Assembly: GCA_004802645.1 (NCBI GenBank) | Contig: SRKS01000004.1 | Coordinates: 1,116,001 to 1,180,000, forward strand | Direction of reading: 5' to 3' | DNA length: 64,000 nt | From: Amesomyces nigricolor | Lineage: Eukaryota; Ascomycota; Sordariomycetes; Sordariales; Chaetomiaceae | In this document: positions 22,082 to 32,837 of the stretch, piece after piece | Layout of the letters: the number at the start of each line of letters is the position of its first letter | Numbering within the stretch: position 1 is the first letter of the stretch | Translations under genes and position numbers: made by a program | Notes under the pieces: generated by a model | Told to the model about the DNA's origin: nothing | Databases searched by the model: none | What the model saw: the letters and a program-made list of their open reading frames with translations, nothing else

Positions 22082-24081
22082 GTTCAACTACTTGATGTCG
22101 AGCACTGAGAGAATGGCCGGTTTCGAGCGAGCGTTCACTGGCAACGACAAATGGTGTAATATGGAGAAACGAAGATTCCGGGGCTACTTCTGATTTAAGA
22201 TATCCAGTATATGATGGCCCGCTGGTGAGGATATGCCGTGTCTGTGCGGACGGCCGCAGTTCTTTCGTCATCAGTCCAGCAAGCCGACGCTTTGAAGTTT
22301 ATCAGTCACAGCCGGTAGAACCCAGCCACCGAGACGGGCAGGATATGGCAGAACGAACGGGGAAAATAATAGGTAGGCAAGAAACAAAGAGAGAAGAGAT
22401 AGGTGCTAGCCGAGGAAGCGAAAAAAGGCTGATTTGATGGACATAAGGGGGAGGGAGACAGAGGACATGATTGCCGGTGCGCAACTGGAGACGCACCCAG
22501 GTCCACGGACTGGGAACAAGGCTCCACGGAGAGCTGCAATGGCCTAAGCATGGGGAGGTACCGGAAGCAACCAGAACTGGTGCGACTCCGCAGCCAAAAC
22601 ATGACGGCAAAAGGGAGAGTTGCCCAGAGATAGGATACGCGGTTGACGTCGAGCCTTCTTGGTAACCTCGGGAAGTATATAGGGAGCATCCTTGAAGTTG
22701 AGCACGCCCGGATCAAATTCCGGAGGATGAAAGGAGTACGGGCGATGCATTCTGAGTTGAAGCCTGCCATGAAGTGTTACTATGATGTCTCGAATTGGAG
22801 TAAATGTGTAAGGTAGGGAGAAGTTGGAATTGTTGTGCCCTCGCAAACACCTTCAACATGAAAGTTGCCAGGAGGGACAGAGTGTATTACACAGCACACG
22901 CGGCCTGCGGTAACACTGATCGCGGGGCCACCGCACGACGGCCCGGCGTGTCGGAGACGTGAGGTGACCGCGCGGACCGCTCCAACTGGACGTGGACCGC
23001 ACATTGCGAGCTATTATGCCCAGATGCTTGGGCCGGAGGTTCCTGTCGTGTAGGTCAACAAGGTCTCAGTTCCATGGCAAATAGTGTACAACAGCGGGAG
23101 AAGGGTTGTTGGAGAGGGCCGGAAAAGAGACAAAAGGCAAAACGGGCAATCGATTGTGGTTCATCGTCTTGCACAATCAAATCTGAGGTGAGGTCAGAGA
23201 TCAGAAATCCGCTGTGGGACAGAGAAGTCTTGGCGCAGGAGACCACTGGCTTGCTGCCGATTGGCTAGAGATTTGAGCATCTCTCCGCTCCACGGTCATC
23301 TGTGATCCGTCTCCGTCGCCATCGAGTTCACACAGCTCCGGGAGACAGAGGGTGGACGATGGTCTTTTATGACGGCCCCGAAAGATTCATCTAAAGAGTG
23401 TGGTCAAAGCTTCAGTCTGTTCCTACAAGCCGGTCTGATGTTCTCCCGGCTTACTTGGACCAGGGATGGAATGTGTCCCGGCTCTCACCCGTCATCCCCA
23501 AGGCGACGGGGACGTAGGGATGTCAAGAAGCGTGTGAAAACGGGTTGTATCCGTTCGAATCTTTGGGGGGGCAGATCCCTTGGTTTTGTTCCTTCTCATC
23601 CTCCTGCTCTTCCCTTCTTGGCCCCAATGCTGCTCACAACCAGAGGCCGTTCTTTGTCAGGAGAAATACCACGTCCTGCGGCTGAGGACTTTCGCCTAGG
23701 ACACCAATCATACGAGGATGCAAACGCCTTGTTGATCTTGATTGGGAGGGAGGCTTACAAGCCATCCACGTGCGGAGTCTTGGGGACGCGTCACCTTCAA
23801 TTGTGCTACATGAGCTGCGCCTCAAGCCCCCTCAACCGTTGCCTTGTCTTAGCGCTGAACAAAGACGGATATACTTGTCCCTTTTCCTTCTCGAGTCTCC
23901 AGTCTCTGTCATAGAAGTTCCGCTTCATGTAGTCAACTATCTCCAGGTGATTTGGTTAAGCTTGTAGAGTGTACACCCTTATCCGAGAGCACAAGTCACC
24001 AGAAAACCTTCTGGGTAATAGACACCACCCCAGAGAGAACCCTGTCAACCGCGGGGAGTAACAAAGTCAACCACCGTGGCA
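22082..24081. other. 2 kb intergenic between divergent genes
   Basis: This is the promoter region shared by the protease (minus) and the V-ATPase gene (plus). ORFs at 22306-22770 (minus) and 23369-23914 (plus) have no family motif and no splice context, so I do not call them genes. Confidence 0.5.
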
Positions 24082-25002
24082 ATGGATCTCGTCAATCTCG
24101 ATCGATGGTATGTCTCCGGGCCACTCACCCCCCATCCAACCCACTTGGTGAGACACTAACATCCGTGGTCCAGCCCAGTCTATGCCGTACGCCCCGCCCC
24201 CTGCTGCTTGACTGAGACCCCCATCTATAAACAAGAGTTCCAACTGACCAGACAGTCCTTCTTCGGAGCGATGGGGTGCGCTTGCGCCATCGTTTTCACC
24301 GTCATCGGCGCTAGCTACGGCACCGCCAAGTCGGCCGGCGCCATCTTCTCCTCGGGAATCATCCGGCCGGACCGGATGATGCAGAACACGTGTGTTCCGT
24401 ACTTCCCTATCCCTATCATCCCCGTCACAACAGAATCCCCATTCCCAACCCTTACTCTCGTAGCCCCGTTCCATCTTCAGTGTCTCCCAACCCCAGGTTC
24501 CTCCCTCTTCTACCCCCCATCGAACCCCTTTCCCCCCTTACCTGCACAAACAGAACAGAATCCATGCTAACCTCCATACCCTAACTAGCCTCTGCGCCAT
24601 CATGGCCCAAATTATCTCCATCTACGGCCTGGTCGCCGCCGTCATCATCTCCAACAACCTCATCGAGAAGATGGCTTTGCACACAGCCTTCCTCCAGTTG
24701 GGCGCCGGCCTGGCTGTCGGCCTGTGCGGGCTCGCGGCCGGGTTCGCGATTGGTGTTGTTGGGGATGCCGGAGGTTTGTTACTCTCCTCTCCCCATGTTT
24801 TCCCCTTGACTTGCGTGTTGGGGTTTCTGTGAATTGTGGCTGATAAAGTGAGACAGTTCGTGCTAGTACACAGCAGCCGCGGCTGTACATCGGTATGGTG
24901 CTCATTCTGATTTTTGCCGAAGTCCTGGGGCTGTATGGGGTGATTGTTTCGATCTTGATGTTGACCAAGTCGACGTTGGGGGTGACTGCTTGTCCTTACT
25001 AG
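24082..25002 (+). CDS. V-ATPase proteolipid subunit c, divergent (167 aa)
   Basis: Exons: 24082-24107, 24174-24186 (only 13 nt), 24256-24389, 24589-24773, 24857-25002. All introns are GT-AG and the phases join to give CPVYASFFGAMGC at the start, aligning with the usual LCPVYAPFFGAMGC. Four hydrophobic helices are present. The proton-carrying Glu is E141 in LILIFAEVLGLYG. GDAGVRASTQQPRL is the conserved loop. The subunit forms the membrane rotor ring of the vacuolar ATPase. It departs from the normally near-invariant fungal Vma3 in several places: NLDR insert at the N-terminus, SAGAIFSSGIIRPDRMMQNT, CAIIMAQIISIYG, and a longer C-terminus ending TACPY. This suggests a paralogue rather than the main copy; c' (Vma11) is less likely because the loop sequence is c-like. 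Confidence 0.88.
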
Positions 25003-25185
25003 GCCAATCTGGAGGTGAGGTAAGTTAGGAGGAGAGTTAGTCGCGGTTTGCTGTTATGTGGGGGAGAAATTCAGCATCTGAACGGTTATATTGGGTATCA
25101 GCTCGTTCTCGACTCCCATTACCTGCTTGCTGTACATATCACGCAAACCAACTAGTATCCCCCCCCCCCCCCCCCCCCCCCCGCC
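25003..25185. other. Convergent 3' spacer with 24-nt C/G tract
   Basis: This 183-bp spacer separates the stop codons of the V-ATPase gene and Vps18. It contains an uninterrupted run of 24 C on the plus strand. The two 3' UTRs must overlap or be very short. Confidence 0.8.
25159..25182. repeat. Homopolymer (C)24 / (G)24
   Basis: Twenty-four consecutive C on the plus strand. In the Vps18 mRNA this is (G)24 beginning just 3 nt after the UAG stop. The exact length may be affected by sequencing or assembly. Confidence 0.9.
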
Positions 25186-28100
25186 CTAGAGAGCCCACTC
25201 CTCTTTGTCATCACCTGCCTTGACAAACGGCTCATTTATCCTCCTAATCGCATAATCGCTGCACAAAATACTGCTTTGCCGTTAGCACACTGTCGCCCCT
25301 CTACCGTTTCGAGAGAACTTACCACGCCGACGCCACCAACGCATCCAACTCGGCAATCATAGTCTCCCTCTTCTCCCCGCCCACCAACCCCTTCCCAATC
25401 TGCACCTGACACTCCCTGATCCTCCTCGCCTTCGCCGCCGTGCTCTGCTCCAGCACCCTCCGTCCCAAACAATCCGAGTGAAACGCGTGTTGGCACGGAA
25501 ACACAAAGAACTGCCTACTCAGCAGCGGCAGCCCACACACATAGCATTTCTCCCCCGGCTCCACAATCGCATACCGCCTGTCCAGCGCCGCAATATCTAC
25601 CTTGATATTCGCCGCCGTCTGGCTGCTCTCGTCCATCTCGCGGCGCAGCGCGTCGATGTTCCGGCTGTAGTCCTCGAGCGCGGCGCAGATCTCGTCCTTG
25701 AAGTCGTCGATGACCACAAAGTCTGGAAAAAAGGGGATCAGGTCCTCAATTCGCAGCAGGTCACACCGCCGCAAGAACTCGATGGCCGTCTTGATCCCAC
25801 CGCCGCCCGCCTGCCGCGCAATCACCTTCTTCGCGACGGCCAGCCACAGTTTCTTGCGCAGCGCCGGGTTCGACATGGGCCGGTCCGCGATGATGGACGC
25901 GAGTTCGACTTCGTCGTGCGCCAGCGCTAGGTCTACCGCCTGTACGTACTGTCCCATGCCCGTGTAAATGCGCGCGCAGGACAGCACGCGGCGGTTCTGG
26001 ATGCATAGGCGCAGGGCAAAGTCCGGGTCGAAGCGCGGCTCGTCGCCTTGGGATTCGAGATAGGAGAGGAGTGCGGACTCGTCGCGAGAGGGATGCGAGG
26101 CGTAGATGGAGACGAGGGTGTTGTGGACGGCTGAGTCGGTCGAGGCGAGCTGGTTGACGACGTATTGAAGGTAGCGGATGGCTTGGTTCTGGGCGAGGTG
26201 GCCCTTGTAGTTGCGGTCGTACTCGAGCATCGCGGGAATGAGGTTGCGTGGATTGAGGTTGTTCTGGCGCATCAGGATCTCGACTAGCTCCGTGGCCGTG
26301 TGCGTCATGAGGACGCTGCTGTAGCGGTAGAACACCTCGGCGTCAGTCTGCCGCTTGAGCATTTTCAGAGCCTCTGACCATCGTTCTCGCTGTACCCAGT
26401 ACGAGAGGACGTAGTTGTAATCGTTTACGGCGTTGGCATAGAAGAGGAGTTCCTCCTCCCGGCCGTGGCTGCTGATCACATCGTAGACGGTCTTGCGGTC
26501 GAGATCCGACTTGTGCCTGTTGACAAACTCATGGAACTCCGCTCGGACTGCTTCGAGCTGCTCCTGCGTCTGCGTCGGGTTCAGCGTGTCTGACAGCTCC
26601 GCGCCCGTGACGATGGTGTCGTCGAGCGAGTTAAGCTTGGCCATGAACACCTCGACCAGCCATGCCGCGATCATAACCCTCTGCATAATAGACGTCTTCT
26701 TGTAGGTGCTGAGCTTCGTCAGGAGATACTTGCGAAGCGCGTCCGGCTGATCGTTGTCAATAAACGTGAGCGCCACCTCCTCAAACGGCTTGCTGCTCTT
26801 GCCCCAGACACTTGCCGCCTCATTGTGCTGCCCCTTGCTCACGAGGTAGTCTCCAGAAGCGATAGCTACGGCGTCTCTTTGCGCCGGTGTATGCGCATAC
26901 TGCAAGGCAGCATCGAACTGCTGCATCTGCAACATGATCCTCCAGATATCCCTGTCCTCGTCCCGCGGGACAATCTCCAATATTTCCTGGGCCGTGAACA
27001 GCCAGAAGGTATTCTTCTGCAGGTCCACAGATAGCCCGACCACTTTCTGGTCTGACTGGAGGATGACCTGGTCGTAGACGATCGCCCCGGTCAGCCGGTT
27101 GGCCACCACCACCCTAGCCCCGACCACACTGACGATATGCCAGTGCGTGAGTGCAATCGCATCAATAAAACCGGTCGAAACTTGCCTCCTCCCTGCACCC
27201 TCTGGACTCGTCAACTGGGCCCTCGAGAGCAGTTTCGCCTCTGTAAACACCCTCTTCCCCAACTCCTGTCCACTCCCATCCACCAGCAGTTTGCCATGAT
27301 ACACCCCATGAGCCGACAGCCACGCAAACGTCCTCTCGGGCACGTCCTCATCCCTAAACCTCGGGTGCTGCTGCTCCACGTCCGGCGAAACAACCAACAT
27401 CGACTCTGCCTCTGGCGACGTCCTCCCCAGCTCATGCACGACCGACTGCTCGCCCTCAAACAGCCTCGTATATATCGACCCGCTCCCATCATGTCCCTTA
27501 CCCACCTTTCCCGCCACATGGTACAGCCTCTCCCTCGTGGCCACCATCACTCTCCTCACCTCATGCTTCCCATCACTACCCCCACTAACAACATCCACCC
27601 AAAGCCCTGTCACCCCCCCTTCCCCCTCCATCTTCGCTAGCACTTTCACAAACTTCTCCTCCTTTCGATAGAACTCGGCATGCGCCTCAATGCTCGCCTC
27701 GTACACATTTCCGTCCGCCGCACCTAAGAGAATCTCGCGTGTCGAGGCGGTCGGCAGCGCGGGGCTCCACGCGATACACTCGATTGGAACGCCCCTGAGG
27801 CGGGCCAGCGGGCGCGGCTGCCGCGACTGCGAGTGCAGGTAGTAGGTCTCGCCGTGGGCGGTGCAGATGAGTAGGTGGGAGGCGGTCGGGTCGAGGAACA
27901 TGCGCCGAATGGGACCGGGGTCGGAGGGCTTTTTGGGGAGGTCGATGTCTAACAGAAGACAAAGAAAGTCAGTTAGTAATGGGTGAATGGGGTTGTTTGG
28001 GTGGTGGTGTGGTGGGAGAGGGGCGTGGTACCGTCGATGTCGGCCGGCTTGTTCAGGTCGATGCGTAGGATACGGCCGTTGGCGAGGGCGAGGACCAAGA

Positions 28101-28251
28101 CATTGTTGGCAGCCTGCCCTGCGACCAGGTCGGCTGCGATGGAGAGGTCAACGGGGGCCACGTCGAAGATGGGCAGGAGGGGCGCATCATCGGCGAGGCC
28201 GGCCACGGCTGTGGCGTCGGGCACGAAGCCGTTGGACGGGTCGAGCGCCAT
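25186..28251 (-). CDS. Vacuolar sorting protein Vps18/Pep3 (976 aa)
   Basis: Exons: 28251-28032, 27948-25323, 25270-25186. The last intron (25271-25322, GTAAGT, branch GCTAAC) matters: reading through gives a stop at once, while splicing adds 28 residues (CILCSDYAIRRINEPF... ending EEWAL) that finish the zinc finger. The N-terminal half is the Pep3/Vps18 beta-propeller (e.g. IECIAWSP, LLICTAHGETYYLHS). The middle is a clathrin-heavy-chain-type helical solenoid (QNNLNPRNLIPAMLEYD, CARIYTGMGQYVQAVDLAL). The C-terminus is a RING: CYVCGLPLL, FPCQHAFHSDCLGRR, CILC. Vps18 is a core subunit of the HOPS and CORVET tethers for vesicle fusion at endosomes and vacuole. The length is normal. The first ATG gives a typical N-terminus. 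Confidence 0.95.
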
Positions 28252-28775
28252 CGTGGTGGGTTGAGGGTTTTAGACGCTCCGCATGGTAGATGGCTTCGTG
28301 CTCTGGCTATCTGTTGTGTAGTTTTGGGCGGTGGAAGCGATGTGAGGATGTTGCGCAGGTCTCGGGTGTAGGCGGTTGGAGTGAGCAGTTGGAAGTCCAG
28401 ACGACCGGGAGCTGTGTGGCTGTCTTGTGGGAGCTGTGCTGGGCTGCGTCAGTGCGTCATTGCTTGGAGCTCTCCACACCAATGCCTGCCGGGAACCGAG
28501 CTCACCCCTGAGGCCCCCCTGAATCAGCTTCCCCTGGCTGAGTGACAACATTAAATCCAGTTGGGAGATGGCAATGCGAGGAGGACTATCATTACGAACG
28601 AAAACAAGCTATGCAAGCCAAAGACAAACTATGTACACGAAGAGCAAATGGGTATCTACAGCGTACAACGGAAGGAAACGTCCAAAAAGGGGTGGCAACG
28701 CGGAGCTGTCCGCCTCGTTTGCTTCGAATATCCAAGAATCTGGTAGCCCAAAAATGCCCTCTCAAATACCATTGT
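28252..28775. other. Intergenic, Vps18 promoter and methyltransferase 3' flank
   Basis: 524 bp between two minus-strand genes; I see no gene or notable repeat in it. Confidence 0.5.
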
Positions 28776-30194
28776 TCAAATCGTGTCCTCCGAAATGATC
28801 GTCCTCTCGCCAATTGTGCTCTCGTCCCCGCTGACATCGCCATCCCCATTCATCGACGCAGCCCACTGCAACGGCTTTCTCCCTACCACCACCCTCAACT
28901 TCACCACAAACGGGTCAGTGCGTTTCGGGTCCTCGGCGACCATCTTCAACTCCTGGGCGCATTGTCGGCACAGTTCGCGCACGTAATCGGCGTCCCAGAG
29001 CAGATACTTAGTCAGCAGGCGAAGACTCGTGGCCTCCATGCCCGTCATGAGTGCAAAGAGCCACATATGACCGTACCTGCTGTTCGTACGCGACCCGACG
29101 CCCATGTTGTACACTCTCTCCCTAATGTCGACGAAACCCACCTGAGCCAAAAGATTCGGGTCCAGGTGGCGCGAGTCGCGTGGTTTGCCGGCTCTCTTGG
29201 ACGCTTCGACGATGGCCGTAGTCAGAATGTAGGCAGCCGAATCCTTCGGGTAGAAGGACAAGTAGTTCTTGTCGGCAAAAAAGTCCTCCCAGTCGATAAC
29301 CTCAATCCAGCCGCCCGGTTTTATGCTCCTGAAAGATTGCCTGTAAACATGACTCCAGTCGGAAAAGGCGCCCTCCATGTTCCGGATGTGCACCAAGTCG
29401 GCCGCATTTGCTGGGTGAACCCATTCGTCCTCCTCAGCATCGTCGATGTGAAACTCGGCATTCGAGGGGACTTGGGTTGGCTGGATGGGCGCAATGTCGG
29501 TACCGAATACGTCGCATTCTGGGTATCTTTCAGCCATACCGATGGCCCACTCGCCGATGCCTGTGCCGATATCAAGGATGTAGCTCGGGTTGTTAAGAGG
29601 CACGGTCGTTAGCTCGAAGTCGAACAGTTTGAGGTAGACCTGGTGCATGGCATATTGGCGCGTCTGCTCGTCCGTGTCGCACGGCAGGAAGTAGTCGCCG
29701 CAGTATTGCCGGTTGTTTTCAATGTCGAAGTTGACATCGGCAGCGTACAATGTTCGCGCCGAGTTCCTGGGAGGTGATTAGCACTCTGCCCCTCAACCCA
29801 GCATTCAACGAGTGAAGGCAACGTACATTGTCGCCAGGTCATGATCGTATTCGTACGGGCGTTCAACTTGGTAAGAAGACTGAATGCCAGGGTACATGCT
29901 CAGGGCGTACACGGAGCGCCCATGGCCCAGTGGCTCGAGTGGCCCGTCAGAAGAGTCCTCATCTATCTCGAGGCCGGCCACCTGGGCGTCTTCTTCGAGT
30001 ATCACGCGAACGCTGGATGGCATAAATTCGGCATCGGCAGCTTGTGTGTAGAGGGGATCGACTTCGAGATGCCCTGTCAAATCAAGTACTCCAGTAGCAT
30101 GGGCTTCGCTGCCAGGTTCCTGCCGGGCTGATGGGCTTCCGCCCGGGTGCGGATCGGGTATTGGGTTGTGGTTGTTCGGTTGCGCCGGGCTCAT
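28776..30194 (-). CDS. LaeA-like SAM-dependent methyltransferase (452 aa)
   Basis: Exon 1 is 30194-29827 and exon 2 is 29766-28776; the 60-nt intron (donor GTACGT, branch GCTAAT, acceptor CCCAG) is phase 2. Residues 1-120 are a Pro/Asp/Glu-rich leader. The class I methyltransferase core starts near 140 (YCGDYFLPCDTDEQTRQ..HQ.Y, a typical LaeA-family lead-in). It has the SAM-binding motif I ILDIGTGIGEWAIGMAE at ~186-202, then FGTDIAPIQP (motif II) and LVHIRNMEGAFSDW, then SIKPGGWIEVIDWE. LaeA-like enzymes are abundant in filamentous fungi; the founding member regulates secondary metabolism with velvet proteins. Most paralogues have no assigned substrate, and this one is unlikely to be LaeA itself. 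No biosynthetic backbone gene lies nearby. Confidence 0.9.
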
Positions 30195-32837
30195 TGCTTC
30201 CAGCTGTGCTTATACACGCCCTGTGGCTCTGGGATTGATCGTTCGTCGTCGGCGTTTCCCCATGAGGTTGATGTGCGAGGGCGGTTTGGAGTTATTGATG
30301 GTGAGGCATAGGGGCTGCGTTGGAAGCTCGTCGAGATGGAAAGCTGGCCGCGACCAGAAGCGCGCTGTGTCGTTTTTGGGATTGAGGCCAAATTCGTTCA
30401 AGCCGGTGCCGGGTCAGCGAGGAGCGGAGGGTGGCGAGCTGGGCTGACGGAGGAGACAGGCGCAATGGCAGGGTCCCACGTGAAGATGGATGTGTGTGTC
30501 TGTCTCGAACTGTCCCTGGTGTTCGTCTGATCCAGTGCCCACGTCTGGTGTCGGCCCCGGTCAAGCGCCCATTTGCCGTGGGGGTGTTGTCGTTGATGGC
30601 GTCGAATTGGAGAGGTTCTGAGATGACGAAGGGAGGATTGGAGCGGGAAGGTCTCTGGCTTGATGGGCGATCTTGAGGGATGGCGGACGGAGCTCTCTGC
30701 ATCCCCGAGCTAACGACATGCATCCATGCAGGAGCACTGGCACCCAAGACTTCCTTGCCAATGCCCAGACCGACGCCGGCGAGATGCCACTCACGCCCCT
30801 GCCAGTCTGCTGTCCATCTCCACACCTTCCAGGTCCCTGGTCAAGTGCGGGGACGCTAACTGGGATAGCCTTGCCTGCCGGGCAGTGCTCCCCCAAACTC
30901 ACCCCCTCGACCCTGGACAGGCTATTGGAACTTCTTCCTTCCCTCTTCCTCTTATTAACCTCACACTCTCATCATCTCATCCGTCTGCCAGCGCATCATG
31001 CAATGCCCTGCCGACACCGACACACTGCATTGCGCATGTCTGTCTGATCGAGGGATCAGATGGATGCAGAGTATTCGTTTTTTCTGCTGTTCTGGCAAGA
31101 CTGATTCGACGCAACGGGAGCGCTTGAGAGCTTCCGCGGCCCTGGACGGCGGGGCGGGACGCAGGGATGCGCAACCGAACTGACCACGAAGCGAGCGAGA
31201 CCCAATCCAGCGAATTCACGATCACGAAGCCACGATTGCGGACAGCCCTGGCCATCAGGAAACGGGCGCTGGCGGGGAGGAGATCTCGCCGCTGACATGT
31301 CCCATGTCCCTCCCTCGGGCATTGTCTGATATCGACCTCGATCCAGCTCACAGCCGCATGATGAGAGGCCCTGTCTGCGAAGTCTCGGTTGCCCTGGTTG
31401 GCACCAGCTCCAAGCTCCAAACCAGAGGCGCTATCAGCGAAAGGAGTGGGGCAATAGGTCGTCAACTGCACTGGGCTCAAAGCAGAAAAGGGGCTTCACA
31501 GGCTGGAGTCGCCCAGGTTGGAATGGACTTCATCCTCCTCTCCTGGGCTCCTCTTCCGAGTCAAGGCCTGTGCTGCCTCGGATCATCACCTCAACGGTCA
31601 GCACCATGCCAGCAGTCAACCGAAGCAAGCAGCAATCCCGGACAACGGACTCCACGCCGTCCCTGTCTGCGCAAGAAGCAAGGGGATCCGACCCGACAGC
31701 ATGGACACGCATGCCTCGCAACCACGGCGCCATGCCCAAACCCATTCATGATCTGCACGCAAACACGAACGGTTGCCGTTGCGGTACGGTGCGGCACACC
31801 CGACGCCGGGAACACCGGGGCCCGGGGACAGTGCCCCAAACTACATGAGACCTCGGTCGATGTCCAACTGAAGGCTGCCACGACAACGGACCCCATCAGA
31901 CAAATCTCCTCAGCGGACCCAGTCCCGAGCCGCTGGGAATTAATGCTTGAAGCGAAAATATGGTCCTTCCAATCGCCGTGTTTCTCTCTCCTGCAGTCGA
32001 TGCGGAGCTGCAGGGCGAGACTGCGACGGTACCCAAGCGGATGAGAGCCCAGCTTGTTCCGGGCCAGTCTCGACTCTTGCCAGCCCTCTGGGTCGTCGCT
32101 CCATTCCCAGAGAAGCAGCTCGTTGCAAGAGAACAAAGAAGGCCGGACGTTACACACTAAGGTATTATCCGCATTCCTTCGAGTTCGAGACGCAGTCCGT
32201 TGCCCGTTTGAGAAACATCTCATGCCACCGGCCGTGCCAAGAAGCCTACCCCTTTCCCAAACATCTAGGCCCAACAGGCCGGCATGCTTGCTCCTGGGCA
32301 GCACCATCGACCGGGCCCACATTCCCGGAGAGACCACCACATGTGACTCTGGCCCTGTGTTATCGACGACACCCCATGCGTCCTATCGGGGAGGTTCGAA
32401 TCGCGGGCCATTGCATGTCAACATCTGGTGGGATCATCGGGACCGTTCCCATGGGACCACGATGATCAACTCAAATATTGGAAAGGAGCGTGCACGGCAG
32501 GAGACTCGCCCCACGACATACGAGCCGGGCCACGTTGCGTCCACGCCTTGTCTCACACAACCCAGGGCTACGGTCCGTTTACTGGTGGTGGAACTTGACG
32601 CAGCGAATCGGGTTTCCTACCAAGAGAAGGATCTCTGGTTTCCTTGTGCTCTGGAAGTAGTCAAGTTGGCGCGATCAACCTTTTCCCGGGCCTCTATCCG
32701 ATCCATGACAGCGTCACGGAGACGCCTGAGACATCTCTTGCAAGGCAAACAGCCACCCTTGTGTAACCTCTATCCGAACCGTCTCATCTCTTGGTATCTC
32801 TCCCCTAACGCCTTACCCCATTGACACTCGCCGTCTC
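30195..32837. other. 2.6 kb intergenic, no gene supported
   Basis: Overlapping long ORFs on both strands (e.g. 31304-32044 plus and 31591-32340 minus) reflect high GC rather than coding: composition is random and neither has a family motif or splice partner. Confidence 0.5.

Noticed and set aside
22306..22770. 154-codon minus-strand ORF starting with ATG
   Set aside because: Cys/Ser/Pro/Phe-rich composition typical of reversed non-coding C/T-rich DNA; no family motif.
23369..23914. 181-codon plus-strand ORF
   Set aside because: No recognisable motif, no matching splice sites; sits in the promoter region of the V-ATPase gene.
31304..32340. Long overlapping ORFs on both strands (246 and 249 codons)
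   Set aside because: GC-rich DNA gives long open frames on opposite strands; no codon bias, motif, or splice partner supports either.
32390..32410. GGTTCGAATC resembling a tRNA T-arm
   Set aside because: The flanking bases do not form the T-stem and no acceptor or anticodon stems are found around it.
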